Shown in pieces: positions 52,563 to 61,278 of a stretch of 61,278 nt of DNA. The notes under the pieces were generated by a model. It searched no databases. It saw only the letters and a list, made by a program, of their open reading frames with translations, and was not told the DNA's origin. Position 1 is the first letter of the stretch, and each line of letters begins with the position of its first letter. Position numbers and translations under genes: made by a program. The DNA comes from Desulfovibrio sp. X2 (GTDB lineage Bacteria > Desulfobacterota > Desulfovibrionia > Desulfovibrionales > Desulfovibrionaceae): contig NZ_ATHV01000025.1 of NCBI RefSeq assembly GCF_000422205.1, positions 1-61,278 of the forward strand, read 5' to 3'.

Positions 52563-52925
52563 ATGCTGGTCTGCCTGGCCTGCCATGAAGGGCGTCTGGC
52601 GACGCTCCTGGAGACGGCGGAGGAACTCCGCCTCTTCGAGGTGACGCCGCAGGGAGCCGCGGCGCACGGCGTCCTGCCCGGGCCCGCGCGCACGTCGCGC
52701 ACCCTTGCCGGGCTGCTGTGCGGCAAGGGCGTGGCGGCCCTGGTCTGCGGCGGCCTGACCCGGGCGGACCACGCGGCGCTCTCGCGCTGCGGCGTGTCCG
52801 TGCACGCCTGGCTCGCGGGCGGGATCCCCGAGATCCTCGAGGCCCTGCGCGCCGGACGGCTGGACCGGATGCTCATGCCGGGCTGCTCGGCCGAAGGCTG
52901 GGGCGAGAGCCCGGACGAAGGATGA
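52563..52925 (+). CDS. NifX/NifB-like (dinitrogenase iron-molybdenum cofactor family) protein
   Basis: A protein of 120 residues from the ATG at 52563 (GGAAGGAGC upstream). It has the NifX/NafY-like fold pattern: LVCLACHEGRLATLLETAEELRLFEV, LLCGKGVAALVCGGLTRADHAALSRCGVSVHAWLAGGIPEILEALRAG. Free-standing members occur widely in anaerobes and may bind iron-sulfur or molybdenum clusters. It is expressed from its own sigma-54 promoter between the second activator and the tmc genes, so it may be co-regulated with them. Confidence 0.82.
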   Translation: MLVCLACHEGRLATLLETAEELRLFEVTPQGAAAHGVLPGPARTSRTLAGLLCGKGVAALVCGGLTRADHAALSRCGVSVHAWLAGGIPEILEALRAGRLDRMLMPGCSAEGWGESPDEG

Positions 52926-53046
52926 AGAGAATGACCGTGGCCCCCGACAGCGGCAGGATCGGCTGAGACCGCAGATGCAGGCTCCCGTGCACGCCGCTTC
53001 GCATTTCGGCTCCACCCTCCATATGAAGGAGCCACTCCACGCCACA

Positions 53047-53077
53047 GGCCGGCGCATGCCCCACACATGCGCCGGCC
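53047..53077. terminator. 12-bp perfect hairpin in the nifX-tmc gap
   Basis: GGCCGGCGCATG (53047-53058) pairs with CATGCGCCGGCC (53066-53077), loop 7 nt, no T-tract. It is the only strong structure in the 301-bp gap apart from the palindrome at 53088, and could be a terminator, attenuator or mRNA stabiliser. Confidence 0.55.
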
Positions 53078-53087
53078 GCTTGGCGCG

Positions 53088-53104
53088 CGCGGGAAGTTCC
53101 CGCG
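53088..53104. promoter_or_regulatory. 17-bp palindrome upstream of tmcC
   Basis: CGCGGGAAGTTCCCGCG, symmetric around a central G, 123 bp before tmcC. A possible operator for the tmc genes. Confidence 0.45.
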
Positions 53105-53226
53105 TCTCCACACGCGCATCGTTCCGGGCGGTCCCACGAGGACGGCCCGGGTCCACCACCCCCCACCCCGGCCAGCCCGGCCCCCGCGGTCCCTGCCCTG
53201 GCCACGTACGGAACTGAGGAGGCAAC

Positions 53227-53877
53227 ATGTACGACTTCGTGAACGGCCCCTTCCTGTGGATCGCATTTGCCGTGCTGCTTTTCGGCAGCGCCTGGCAGAT
53301 CGGCTCCCTTGTCCTGCGCTCGCGCCGCACGGACAAGATCTTCTTCGACCACGCGCGGCCGGGATGGATGTTCTCCTCCATCGTCAACTGGCTGATCCCG
53401 TACGGCTCGCGCAGCTGGCGCGAGCATCCCGGGACCACGCTCCTGACCTTCGCCTTCCACTTCTGCCTGATCTTCGCCCCGCTCTTCGCCCTGGGCCACG
53501 TGGTGACCCTGGCCTACAACTGGGGCATGGGCTGGCCGAGCGTGTCCGATCCGGTCACCGACGGCCTGACCATCGTCTTCCTGATCGCGGCCGCGGGCCT
53601 GCTCGTCCGCCGCCTGACGAAGCCCGAGGTGCGCATCGTCACCGGCCCGGCGGACTGGCTGCTCTGGGCCGTCACCGTGCTGCCCTTCCTGACCGGCTAC
53701 CTGGCCGCGCACAAGCTGCTGCTCGCGCCGGACACCATGCTCATGGTCCACGTCCTGACCGGCGGCATCATGCTCATCTGCCTGCCGTTCACCCGCCTGG
53801 CCCATGCCTTCCTCTTCTTCTTCGGACGCGCCTTCATAGGCAGCGAATTCGCCCGCCGCGGCACCAAGACCTGGTAG
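53227..53877 (+). CDS. tmcC: Tmc complex membrane subunit TmcC-like (NarI/DsrM-type)
   Basis: A 216-residue membrane protein with about five hydrophobic helices, starting MYDFVNGPFLWIAFAVLLFG after GAGGAGG. It has the pattern of TmcC, the short NarI-like cytochrome b-type subunit: FHFCLIFAPLFALGHVVTL and MLMVHVLTGGIMLICLPFTRLAHA carry candidate haem- or quinone-side histidines. It should anchor TmcB and exchange electrons with menaquinone. It is 13 bp before tmcB. Confidence 0.87.
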   Translation: MYDFVNGPFLWIAFAVLLFGSAWQIGSLVLRSRRTDKIFFDHARPGWMFSSIVNWLIPYGSRSWREHPGTTLLTFAFHFCLIFAPLFALGHVVTLAYNWGMGWPSVSDPVTDGLTIVFLIAAAGLLVRRLTKPEVRIVTGPADWLLWAVTVLPFLTGYLAAHKLLLAPDTMLMVHVLTGGIMLICLPFTRLAHAFLFFFGRAFIGSEFARRGTKTW

Positions 53878-53890
53878 GAGGACAGACGAC

Positions 53891-55243
53891 ATGACCGACA
53901 TCGCAGCTGATACCGCCGCTGCCGGCGCGGCGGAAAACGTGACGGCGCACAAGCCCGTGGACGCGGCCAGGATCCGCGAGGTCCTCGACCGCAACGACTC
54001 GGCCCGCCTGCGCCTGTGGCTCAAGGCCTGCACCTCCTGCGGCCTGTGCTCCGAATCCTGCTTCTTCTACCTGACCAACGACAAGAAGCCCGAGTTCATG
54101 CCCCAGTACAAGGCGCGGCAGACGCTCGGCGAGCTTTTGAAGAAGAAGGGCGAGGTCACCCGGGAGTTCATGGAGGAGGCCAAGGAGATCGCCTGGGGCC
54201 GCTGCACCATGTGCCGCCGCTGCGCCCAGTACTGCCCCTTCGGCATCGACATCGCGACCATGATCAGCGTGGCCCGGCAGTGCCTGCGCAGCCAGGACGT
54301 CTGCCCCGACCGCCTGATGTCCATCGACCAGAGCTACATCGACTCCGGCAACCAGATGGACATGACGGACGAGGAGTTCGTCGAGACCTGCGAATGGATG
54401 GCCGAGGAGGGCGAGGACTCCATCAAGGGCCTCGAGATCCCCATCGACCGCGAGGACTGCCGCCTGATGTTCATCGTCAACGCGCGCGAGCCCAAGTACT
54501 ACCCGCAGGACATCCAGATGGCCGCCCAGGTCTTCCAGGTGGCGGGCGAGTCCTGGACCATGCCCAGCCACGGCTGGGAGGCCACCAACCTGTCCATGTT
54601 CTCGGGCAACCTGAAGGTCGCGGGCATGGTCGCCCAGAGCGTGTACGACGCGGCCAAGCGGCTGAACGCCCAGATGATCTGCGTCACCGAGTGCGGCCAC
54701 GCGTACCGCGCGGCCAAGTACGAGGGCCCGTACTGGACCGGCCAGCCCAACGGCCGGCCCCCGGTGCCCGTGACCCACGCCGTGGCCGTGTTCCACGAGT
54801 ACATGAAGTCCGGCAAGATCAAGCTGCGCCACAAGTTCGAGGAGCCCATCACCTACCAGGACCCCTGCAACCTCTCGCGCAACGGCGACCTCGCGGGCAA
54901 GGGGCTCGAGCTCCTGCAGATGATCGCCGACGACGTGCGGCCCATGACCCCGCACGCGGAGTACGGCCACTGCTGCTGCGGCGGCGGCGGGTTCATCCCC
55001 ATGGGCGCGGAGTACAAGAAGCGGCGCATGGTCGCGGGCAAGTTCAAGGCCGACCAGATCAGGGCCACGGGCGCCAAGTACGTGCTCGTGCCGTGCCACA
55101 ACTGCACGGACCAGATCAACGACCTGAACAAGGAGTACGACCTCGGCATCAAGGTCGTCTCCTTCAAGGAGATCCTCTGCGAGATCATGGAGATACCTCC
55201 CCATCTGCAACCCGTCGACGCCGACGGAGAGGAGGCCGAGTAA
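53891..55243 (+). CDS. tmcB: Tmc complex cytoplasmic iron-sulfur subunit TmcB-like (HdrD family)
   Basis: A 450-residue HdrD-like protein. Two 4Fe-4S motifs at Cys47/50/53/57 (CTSCGLCSESC) and Cys105/108/111/115 (CTMCRRCAQYCP), then a CCG domain with DPCNLSRNGD, HCCCGGGG and CHNCTDQ for a non-cubane cluster. The first CCG half lacks cysteines, as usual for TmcB/DsrK. It would face the cytoplasm and pass electrons between a cytoplasmic partner, possibly the upstream Hdr system, and TmcC. The stop overlaps the tmcA start by one base. Confidence 0.9.
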   Translation: MTDIAADTAAAGAAENVTAHKPVDAARIREVLDRNDSARLRLWLKACTSCGLCSESCFFYLTNDKKPEFMPQYKARQTLGELLKKKGEVTREFMEEAKEIAWGRCTMCRRCAQYCPFGIDIATMISVARQCLRSQDVCPDRLMSIDQSYIDSGNQMDMTDEEFVETCEWMAEEGEDSIKGLEIPIDREDCRLMFIVNAREPKYYPQDIQMAAQVFQVAGESWTMPSHGWEATNLSMFSGNLKVAGMVAQSVYDAAKRLNAQMICVTECGHAYRAAKYEGPYWTGQPNGRPPVPVTHAVAVFHEYMKSGKIKLRHKFEEPITYQDPCNLSRNGDLAGKGLELLQMIADDVRPMTPHAEYGHCCCGGGGFIPMGAEYKKRRMVAGKFKADQIRATGAKYVLVPCHNCTDQINDLNKEYDLGIKVVSFKEILCEIMEIPPHLQPVDADGEEAE

Positions 55244-55662
55244 TGCGCGCCGCACACATCGTCATCGCCGCCCTGGCAGCGGCCCTGCTCTGCGCCTTCG
55301 CGCTGCCCGGCTTCGCGCAGCCCGACTCCGTGACCATCGGCAACCCCGCCGACTTCCCCGGCGGCCTCAAGCGCGGCCCGGTGAAGTTCAACCACGACGC
55401 CCACGTGAGCCTGGGGCTGGACTGCACCGCCTGCCACCACCGCTACGAGAACGGCACAAACGTGCTCGATCCCTCGGAGCTCCTGGACGGCACCACGCCC
55501 GGCACCTGCGACTCCTGCCACGGCGGCGACAAGCCCGCCGGTGGCCTGGGCCTGCAGGCCGCCTTCCACAAGGAATGCATCGGCTGCCACGCGGGCCACG
55601 GCCCCGACCCGAAGATCAAGGGCGGCCCCCGCGCCTGCGCGGGCTGTCACGAGACCAAGTAG
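55243..55662 (+). CDS. tmcA: Tetraheme cytochrome c3-like periplasmic protein (TmcA-like)
   Basis: A 139-residue protein with a signal peptide (~1-25, ending GFAQ) and four haem-binding motifs: CTACH (61-65), CDSCH (89-93), CIGCH (112-116), CAGCH (132-136), plus His51/His54 in KFNHDAH and other distal histidines as in class III cytochrome c. It would receive electrons from periplasmic hydrogenase or formate dehydrogenase via type I cytochrome c3. In D. vulgaris tmcA comes first (tmcABCD); here the order is C-B-A and tmcD is absent. Confidence 0.9.
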   Translation: MRAAHIVIAALAAALLCAFALPGFAQPDSVTIGNPADFPGGLKRGPVKFNHDAHVSLGLDCTACHHRYENGTNVLDPSELLDGTTPGTCDSCHGGDKPAGGLGLQAAFHKECIGCHAGHGPDPKIKGGPRACAGCHETK

Positions 55663-55692
55663 CCCGGCCGACCTCCCCGGGCCCATCCATAA

Positions 55693-55723
55693 GCAGCCCC
55701 GCTTCGGCGGGGCTGCCTTTTTT
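55693..55723 (+). terminator. Rho-independent terminator of the tmc operon
   Basis: GCAGCCCCGC (55693-55702), loop TTCG, GCGGGGCTGC (55707-55716), then C and six T. A textbook terminator 30 bp after tmcA. Confidence 0.95.
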
Positions 55724-55757
55724 GGGCGACTATCCCTGTTCTCGCCCCCCCTCCCCC

Positions 55758-55880
55758 AGGGCGCTCAAAAAGCGCCGGATGCAAGGAGCAAGAAAAGCGC
55801 AGGCCCGACGCGTATTCCCACATACGCGAGGGTCTGAGCTTTTCGCGGCGACGCGGCAGACGACGCTTTTTCAGCACCCT
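55758..55880. repeat. 123-bp palindromic repeat (type C), unit 3
   Basis: Opens AGGGCGCTCAAAAAGCGCCG and closes GCTTTTTCAGCACCCT; inner arms around CGACGCGTATTC/ATACGCG. First of three direct units between the converging tmc and TPR genes. Confidence 0.85.
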
Positions 55881-56048
55881 GACCAGGGAGGGCTCCTCGC
55901 CCTCCCTGGACCCTCCTCGCAAGGGGTTACCCCTTGACCTCTTTCGCGTTCGGCACCCTGGAGCGATGGATACGGGCAGCCTGGGCGTGGAAGGCCGGAG
56001 GACGAAGGAAGCCCAACGGCCTCCATCAAAATTGACGACGAACACCCC
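55881..56048. repeat. Spacer of type C array
   Basis: Carries AGGGAGGGCTCCTCGCCCTC, CAAGGGGTTACCCCTTG and a segment ending in GACGAACACCCC. The last ~110 bp recur almost exactly at 56211-56322, so spacer and palindrome together repeat every 274-291 bp. Confidence 0.75.
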
Positions 56049-56171
56049 AGGGCGCTCAAAAAGCGCCGGATGCAAGGAGCAAGAAAGAATCGGGCCCGAC
56101 GCGTATTCCCACATACGCGAGGGTCTGAGCTTTTCGCAGCGACGCGGCAGACGGCGCTTTTTCAGCGCCCT
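56049..56171. repeat. 123-bp palindromic repeat (type C), unit 4
   Basis: Same outer arms as unit 3, with right end CGGCGCTTTTTCAGCGCCCT, nearly exact complement of the left arm. Confidence 0.85.
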
Positions 56172-56322
56172 GGCCCTCCCTGGACCCTCCTCGCGAGGGG
56201 TTACCCCTTGACCTCTTTCGCGTTCGGCACCCTGGAGCGATGGATACGGGCAGCCTGGGCGTGGATGGCCGGAGGACGAAGGAAGCCCAACGGCCTCCAT
56301 CAAAATTGACGACGAACACCCC

Positions 56323-56445
56323 AGGGCGCTCAAAAAGTGCCGGATGCAAGGAGCAAGAAAGAATCGGGCCCGACGCGTATTCCCACATACGCGAGGGCCC
56401 GATTCTTTCGCAGCGACGCGGCAGACGGCGCTTTTTCAGCGCCCT
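56323..56445. repeat. 123-bp palindromic repeat (type C), unit 5
   Basis: Outer arms as in unit 4 and the best inner pairing (AGAATCGGGCCC with GGGCCCGATTCT). Its right arm contains the stop codon of the minus-strand TPR gene (56436-56438). Confidence 0.85.
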
Positions 56446-57212
56446 GGCGGGCGCAGGCCGCATTTCTGGGCGTGGCGCAGCAGGCGCAGGGACTCGGGAT
56501 GCTTCGGGGCGATGGCCAGGGCCCGGCCGAGGTGGTCGAAGAAGGCCGCCTCGTCGCCGCGCTCGAAATGGCAGCGGGCCAGGTTGAAGAGCAGGTTCTC
56601 GTCGTCCGGGGCAAGCTCCAGGGCCTTGTTGTAGTAGCGCAGGGTCTTGTCCGACAGGCCCCGCTTGCGCAGGGCGATGCCGAACTCGTTGAAGAGGTGC
56701 TTGTGCTCCGGGCTGAAGGTCCCCTCGAGGTCGATGAGGGTCTCGAAGACGTAGGCCGCCTTCTGCAGCTGGCCCAGGGAGAGGTAGACCAGCCCCAGGC
56801 CGAAGTTGGCCCGGATGTTCTCCTCGTCCACGGCCGTGACCCGGGCGTAGTCGATCTGGGCCTCGTGCATGCGGCCCTGGCTGCGGTGGGCGTCGCCCGA
56901 GGCCAGGCGCAGGTTGACCAGCTCGTACCAGATGCCCGGCTCGAGCTTGAAGTCGTTGAAGAGCCGCTCCTTGGGCATGATCACCACGCGGCCTCGCGGC
57001 ACCCAGTCCTCGCCCATGCGCTGCAGGCAGACGTTGCCGTCGTCCAGCTCCTCGGCCTTCCAGTAGACCTCGCCGCTGAGGCGGCCGCCCGCGCCGTCCG
57101 CCGGGCCTCCGTCCGCCAGGCTGGAGAAGATGCCCCTGACCCTGCCGACCTTGGCGGTCCTGGTCCGAGCCCTGTCCTTGTCGCCCAAGACGCCTCCGCT
57201 GTCCCGCCCCAC
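56436..57212 (-). CDS. Tetratricopeptide-repeat protein
   Basis: A protein of 258 residues from a GTG at 57212; no convincing ribosome binding site is visible, so the N-terminus is uncertain. The first ~100 residues are unassigned (DRARTRTAKVGRVRGIFSSL, YWKAEELDDGNVCLQRMGEDW). Residues ~110-250 contain about four TPR units, e.g. ANFGLGLVYLSLGQLQKAAYVF, KTLRYYNKALELAPDDENLLFN and HLGRALAIAPKHPESLRL. Its stop lies in the type C palindrome. Cytoplasmic scaffold role is possible; partner unknown. Confidence 0.8.
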   Translation of the reverse strand: MGRDSGGVLGDKDRARTRTAKVGRVRGIFSSLADGGPADGAGGRLSGEVYWKAEELDDGNVCLQRMGEDWVPRGRVVIMPKERLFNDFKLEPGIWYELVNLRLASGDAHRSQGRMHEAQIDYARVTAVDEENIRANFGLGLVYLSLGQLQKAAYVFETLIDLEGTFSPEHKHLFNEFGIALRKRGLSDKTLRYYNKALELAPDDENLLFNLARCHFERGDEAAFFDHLGRALAIAPKHPESLRLLRHAQKCGLRPPGR

Positions 57213-57881
57213 AGTGTCCGGTCTCGATGGTCCTGATGGTCCTGATCAGGGCCGAGTATGGCAGGCCGGGGCCGGGCTTGCAATGCGGGCCGCGCCGCCA
57301 CTTTTTCATCCACGAATCATGGACCAAACCACGGCCAATGGATGGCATCGCCATATCTCTAAAACGTAATAATTTGAAATAAAAGAGTTTTATTTCAGGC
57401 ACGGGGTATGCATCATCGTGTGGCACGAGGGGCGGCGAGCCGGGGCCTCCAGACGGGGACCACGCCGACTCGCCTATGCGGCATTGCCGATCTCCCGCGC
57501 GCACGGCCAGAACGAACGGCAAAAGCGCACGGCCCGGCCGACCACTGCCCCCTCCCCGCGGCGCAGCCGCGCCGCCCCAACCATCGGACACCAGGGCGAA
57601 GTCTCCCCCTCGCCCCTGGAGTCGCTCCGGGGACCCCCGTCCCCGGAGCGCTTTCCGAAAAGTCCCATCCCCCATCGCCATGCCCGGCCACCCCGCTCCC
57701 TTCCCCATCGTCTTGCCTGTCGCCTGTCCATCGAACGTGGATTTCGGACCTGCATATAGATTGTCGTGCTATGCCGGGAAGATATCGCATCAGGTTGTCG
57801 GCATTGACTTATTCGGCAAAGCGGCGCGTTGGCCCGCCCCTTGCTCTGATCGATACGGGCGAAGGCCCGAGGAGAACAGAC
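57213..57881. other. Intergenic region with an AT-rich palindrome
   Basis: 669 bp between the divergent TPR and small-membrane-protein genes, without a supported gene. 57340-57410 is AT-rich and carries the palindrome at 57375-57397. 57410-57720 is GC-rich without recognised structure. AT-richer sequence at 57745-57830 may contain the promoter for the downstream plus-strand genes. Confidence 0.55.
57375..57397. promoter_or_regulatory. AT-rich perfect palindrome
   Basis: TGAAATAAAA (57375-57384), spacer GAG, TTTTATTTCA (57388-57397). A striking AT-only stem in a very GC-rich genome, 163 bp upstream of the TPR start. Either an operator or a bidirectional terminator. Confidence 0.5.
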
Positions 57882-58208
57882 GTGCACGACCTGATCAACG
57901 CCCTGCTGGGCGCCCTGGACACCATCCGCCTTCTGGCGGGACAGCTCGTCGACCTGCGCATGGGCCACGCCTGGGTGCGGGCGGCGCTGCACGTGCTCCT
58001 GTGCCTCGGCTGGGGGGCCGTGGCCGTGCTCTACCTGCCCTGCATCGTGCTCGGCCTGCTGCGCGGCTGCCGCCCGGTCCGTCGCGCCTGCCTCCCCGAC
58101 CTCGGCGCCGCGGAGAACATCCGCTTCCCGGCCGAGGCCATGCCCGCCGAACGTCCCGAAGAACGTCCCGCATCCCCGAACCGTCCGGACCAGGCCCGTT
58201 CGGAATAA
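57882..58208 (+). CDS. Small membrane protein of unknown function
   Basis: A protein of 108 residues from GTG at 57882, with AGGAG 7 nt upstream. It starts VHDLINALLGALDTIRLLAGQL, an amphipathic helix, then a strong membrane segment (ALHVLLCLGWGAVAVLYLPCIVLGLL) and a Pro/Arg-rich cytoplasmic tail. No family recognised. It is followed after 170 bp by the histidine kinase gene. Confidence 0.65.
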   Translation: MHDLINALLGALDTIRLLAGQLVDLRMGHAWVRAALHVLLCLGWGAVAVLYLPCIVLGLLRGCRPVRRACLPDLGAAENIRFPAEAMPAERPEERPASPNRPDQARSE

Positions 58209-58378
58209 GTCCGCCCGGCGCCGCCTCCGGGGTGTCGCCCCGGCCCCGGGCCGGTTCGCGGCCCGGGGGTGGCGCGCGGCCGCCACTCGGTGTAGTCTGT
58301 GCCCGCCCGGCCCCCGGGCCGTCGCCTGCCCGGCCGCGGCACCGACTCCAGGCCGAAAACGCCGCCGGGGGAGACTTC

Positions 58379-59809
58379 ATGACGCAGACCGCCTCGTCCA
58401 ACGGGACCTTCCAGACAGCCAAGGTCCTGTCCATGACCTTCTTCGTGCTCCTGCTCGGCAGCAACCTGGTCCTGTCCATCTTCCTCTCGGACTACGCGCG
58501 CCGCACGCTGCTCGAGAAGCAGAAGGACTACGCCCTGCTCCTGGCCGACAACCTGAACCACCAGATATTCCAGCGCTTCACCCTGCCCACGGTGCTGGCC
58601 TTCGGCAAGGTGGACCTGAAGGACCCGCGCCAGCTCGAGCGCCTCGACCAGATCGTGCGCACCACCATGCACGGCTTCCACGTCCTGGACCTGCGCATCT
58701 ACGGCTTCGAGCGCCGCGTGGTCTATTCCATGAACGACGAGGGCAAGGACGCGGAGCTGAAGGCCAACCAGGTCGTGGACCAGGCCCTGGACAAGGGCAC
58801 CAACCATTTCCTGATCGCCACCAAGCGCTCGGAGTTCGCCTCCTTCTTCGCGCTCAAGACCGAGCCCGAGGACGTGACGATGCAGACCGTGTACGCGCTG
58901 CGCGCCGACCGCCGCCTGAACCCCAACGATCCGCGGGGGCCCATCACCGGCGCGCTCGAGTTCACCCAGGACATCTCCAAGGACTACGAACGGGTCATCA
59001 CCTTCGAGCGCATCATCGTCGGCGCCACCACCTTCACCGCGCTCACCCTCTTCTTCATCCTCCTGGTCATCCTGCGCCGCGCCGACCGCCTGGCCGCCGA
59101 GCGCGCGGCCGAGAAGGAGCGCTTCGAGCGCGAGCTGCACCAGACCGAGAAGCTGGCCAGCATGGGCCGCATGGTCGCGGGCGTGGCCCACGAGATCAGG
59201 AACCCGCTGGGCATCATCCGCTCCACGGCCGAGCTGCTGCTGCAGAAGGCCAAGGCCGAGAACCCGGCGGGCGCCAACGCCAAGCTGCTCACGGCCATCT
59301 TCGACGAGTCCAAGCGCCTCTCGCGCACGGTCAACGACTTCCTCGACTACGCCCGGCCCAAGCACCCCCGCCAGGATGACGTGGACGTCGGCAAGGTCCT
59401 GAACCAGGTGGCCGTGTTCATGGAGCAGAAATGCCGCGACCAGGAAGTGGCCCTGGAGCGCCAGTTCGCGGAGGGGCTGCACATCAAGGGAGACGCGGAC
59501 CTGCTCTACCGCGCGATCTACAACCTCGTGGCCAACGCCCTTGACGCCATGGCCGGCCCTGGTAGCATACGGCTCGCCGCGGGAGCTGACGAGGCCGGGC
59601 TGACGCTCGTCGTCAGCGACACCGGACCCGGCTTCCCGGCCGAGACCCTCGACCACGTCAAGGACCCCTTCTTCACCACCAAGGAGAACGGCACCGGCCT
59701 CGGCCTCGCCATCGTGGACACCATCATCCAGGGACACGGCGGGGTCATGGATCTCGGCAACAACGAAGGCGGCGGCGCGCGCGTGACCATCACCTTCCCC
59801 AAGGAATAA
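58379..59809 (+). CDS. Membrane sensor histidine kinase (NtrB/ZraS-like)
   Basis: A protein of 476 residues from the ATG at 58379 (GGGGGAG 5 nt upstream). TM1 is ~15-38; a periplasmic sensor of ~170 residues follows; TM2 is ~220-240. Then a linker coiled coil, HisKA with VAHEIRNPLGIIRSTAELLL and an HATPase with LVANALDAMAG (N-box), DTGPGFP and NGTGLGLAIVDTII. No PAS or HAMP domain is clear. It is coupled by 6 bp to the NtrC-type regulator, forming a two-component pair. Confidence 0.93.
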   Translation: MTQTASSNGTFQTAKVLSMTFFVLLLGSNLVLSIFLSDYARRTLLEKQKDYALLLADNLNHQIFQRFTLPTVLAFGKVDLKDPRQLERLDQIVRTTMHGFHVLDLRIYGFERRVVYSMNDEGKDAELKANQVVDQALDKGTNHFLIATKRSEFASFFALKTEPEDVTMQTVYALRADRRLNPNDPRGPITGALEFTQDISKDYERVITFERIIVGATTFTALTLFFILLVILRRADRLAAERAAEKERFERELHQTEKLASMGRMVAGVAHEIRNPLGIIRSTAELLLQKAKAENPAGANAKLLTAIFDESKRLSRTVNDFLDYARPKHPRQDDVDVGKVLNQVAVFMEQKCRDQEVALERQFAEGLHIKGDADLLYRAIYNLVANALDAMAGPGSIRLAAGADEAGLTLVVSDTGPGFPAETLDHVKDPFFTTKENGTGLGLAIVDTIIQGHGGVMDLGNNEGGGARVTITFPKE

Positions 59810-59815
59810 GACCCC

Positions 59816-61189
<1,374 letters not shown>

Positions 61190-61229
61190 GCGCGATACGA
61201 TGAAGAGAACCGGGGAAGGGGGAGAAGGA

Positions 61230-61278
61230 AGATCGGAAGAGCGGTTCAGCAGGATGTCCTAGACCGGGAGCTAATTTC
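61230..61278 (+). other. Illumina adapter-like contig end
   Basis: 61230-61254 equals the first 25 bases of the Illumina paired-end adapter (beginning AGATCGGAAGAGCGGTTCAG). The following bases match the adapter with errors (..CTAGACCG), then drift. This is sequencing artefact, not genome, and marks the physical end of the contig. Confidence 0.9.

Noticed and set aside
55758-56445. CRISPR array
   Set aside because: Units are 123-bp palindromes with near-identical spacers, unlike short repeats with unique spacers; no cas genes.

Overview
The window is very GC-rich, densely coded DNA from a member of the Desulfovibrionales (sulfate-reducer-type Desulfobacterota). I infer this from gene content: a Tmc-type membrane redox complex with a tetraheme cytochrome c3-like protein, a heterodisulfide-reductase (Hdr) cluster with TusA and DsrE sulfur carriers, a complete set of 'GAK system' genes, an ArsR-methyltransferase (SahR-like) regulator next to ahcY, and several sigma-54 activators. 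Both ends look like assembly ends. The left end starts inside a dispersed repeat, and the last ~49 bases match an Illumina adapter, so this is probably a whole short-read contig.

Layout. 1-5154: end of a dispersed repeat, then a minus-strand sensory operon (LIV-type periplasmic binding protein, hybrid histidine kinase, HDOD-HisKA protein). 5452-11490: minus-strand branched-chain/aromatic amino-acid-type ABC transporter livKHMGF with a phenylacetate-CoA ligase; an array of five 11-bp repeats lies upstream. 11789-15569: MFS transporter, cupin, YgjP-like metalloprotease, lipoprotein, flavin-reductase-like protein. 15604-19683: two copies of a ~0.6-kb composite palindromic repeat around a chemoreceptor and a beta-carbonic anhydrase. 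19702-23015: shikimate kinase, MoeA, family 2 glycosyltransferase.

23151-31359 is the GAK cassette: XXXCH protein, PHP-like protein, amphi-Trp protein, PhoU-phosphotransferase fusion, ATP-grasp enzyme, HprK-related kinase B, two small membrane coiled-coil proteins and a CofD-like protein. Its function is unknown, but its make-up (two kinase-like proteins, an ATP-grasp ligase, a CofD-like transferase, a possible phosphoesterase) suggests phosphorylation or modification of an unidentified small protein or metabolite. It is followed by tandem 120-bp palindromes, an HD/nucleotidyltransferase-like protein, lgt and a PHP-glycosyltransferase fusion. A third copy of the composite repeat precedes a chemoreceptor with an unusual C-terminal Cache-like domain, the SahR-like regulator with ahcY, and an orphan Nif11-like peptide.

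42178-55662 is a redox/sulfur island. A sigma-54 activator is divergent from tusA-mvhD-hdrA1-hdrA2-wHTH-hdrC-hdrB-dsrE-dsrE2; a second sigma-54 activator, a NifX-like protein with a good -24/-12 promoter, and tmcC-tmcB-tmcA follow. A plausible reading is that TusA/DsrE proteins pass sulfane sulfur to a cytoplasmic Hdr/MvhD flavin-iron-sulfur complex, and Tmc links cytoplasmic and periplasmic electron pools. This is inference. The window ends with three more 123-bp palindromes, a TPR protein, a small membrane protein and an NtrC-type two-component system.

No rRNA, tRNA, CRISPR array, integrase or transposase was recognised.
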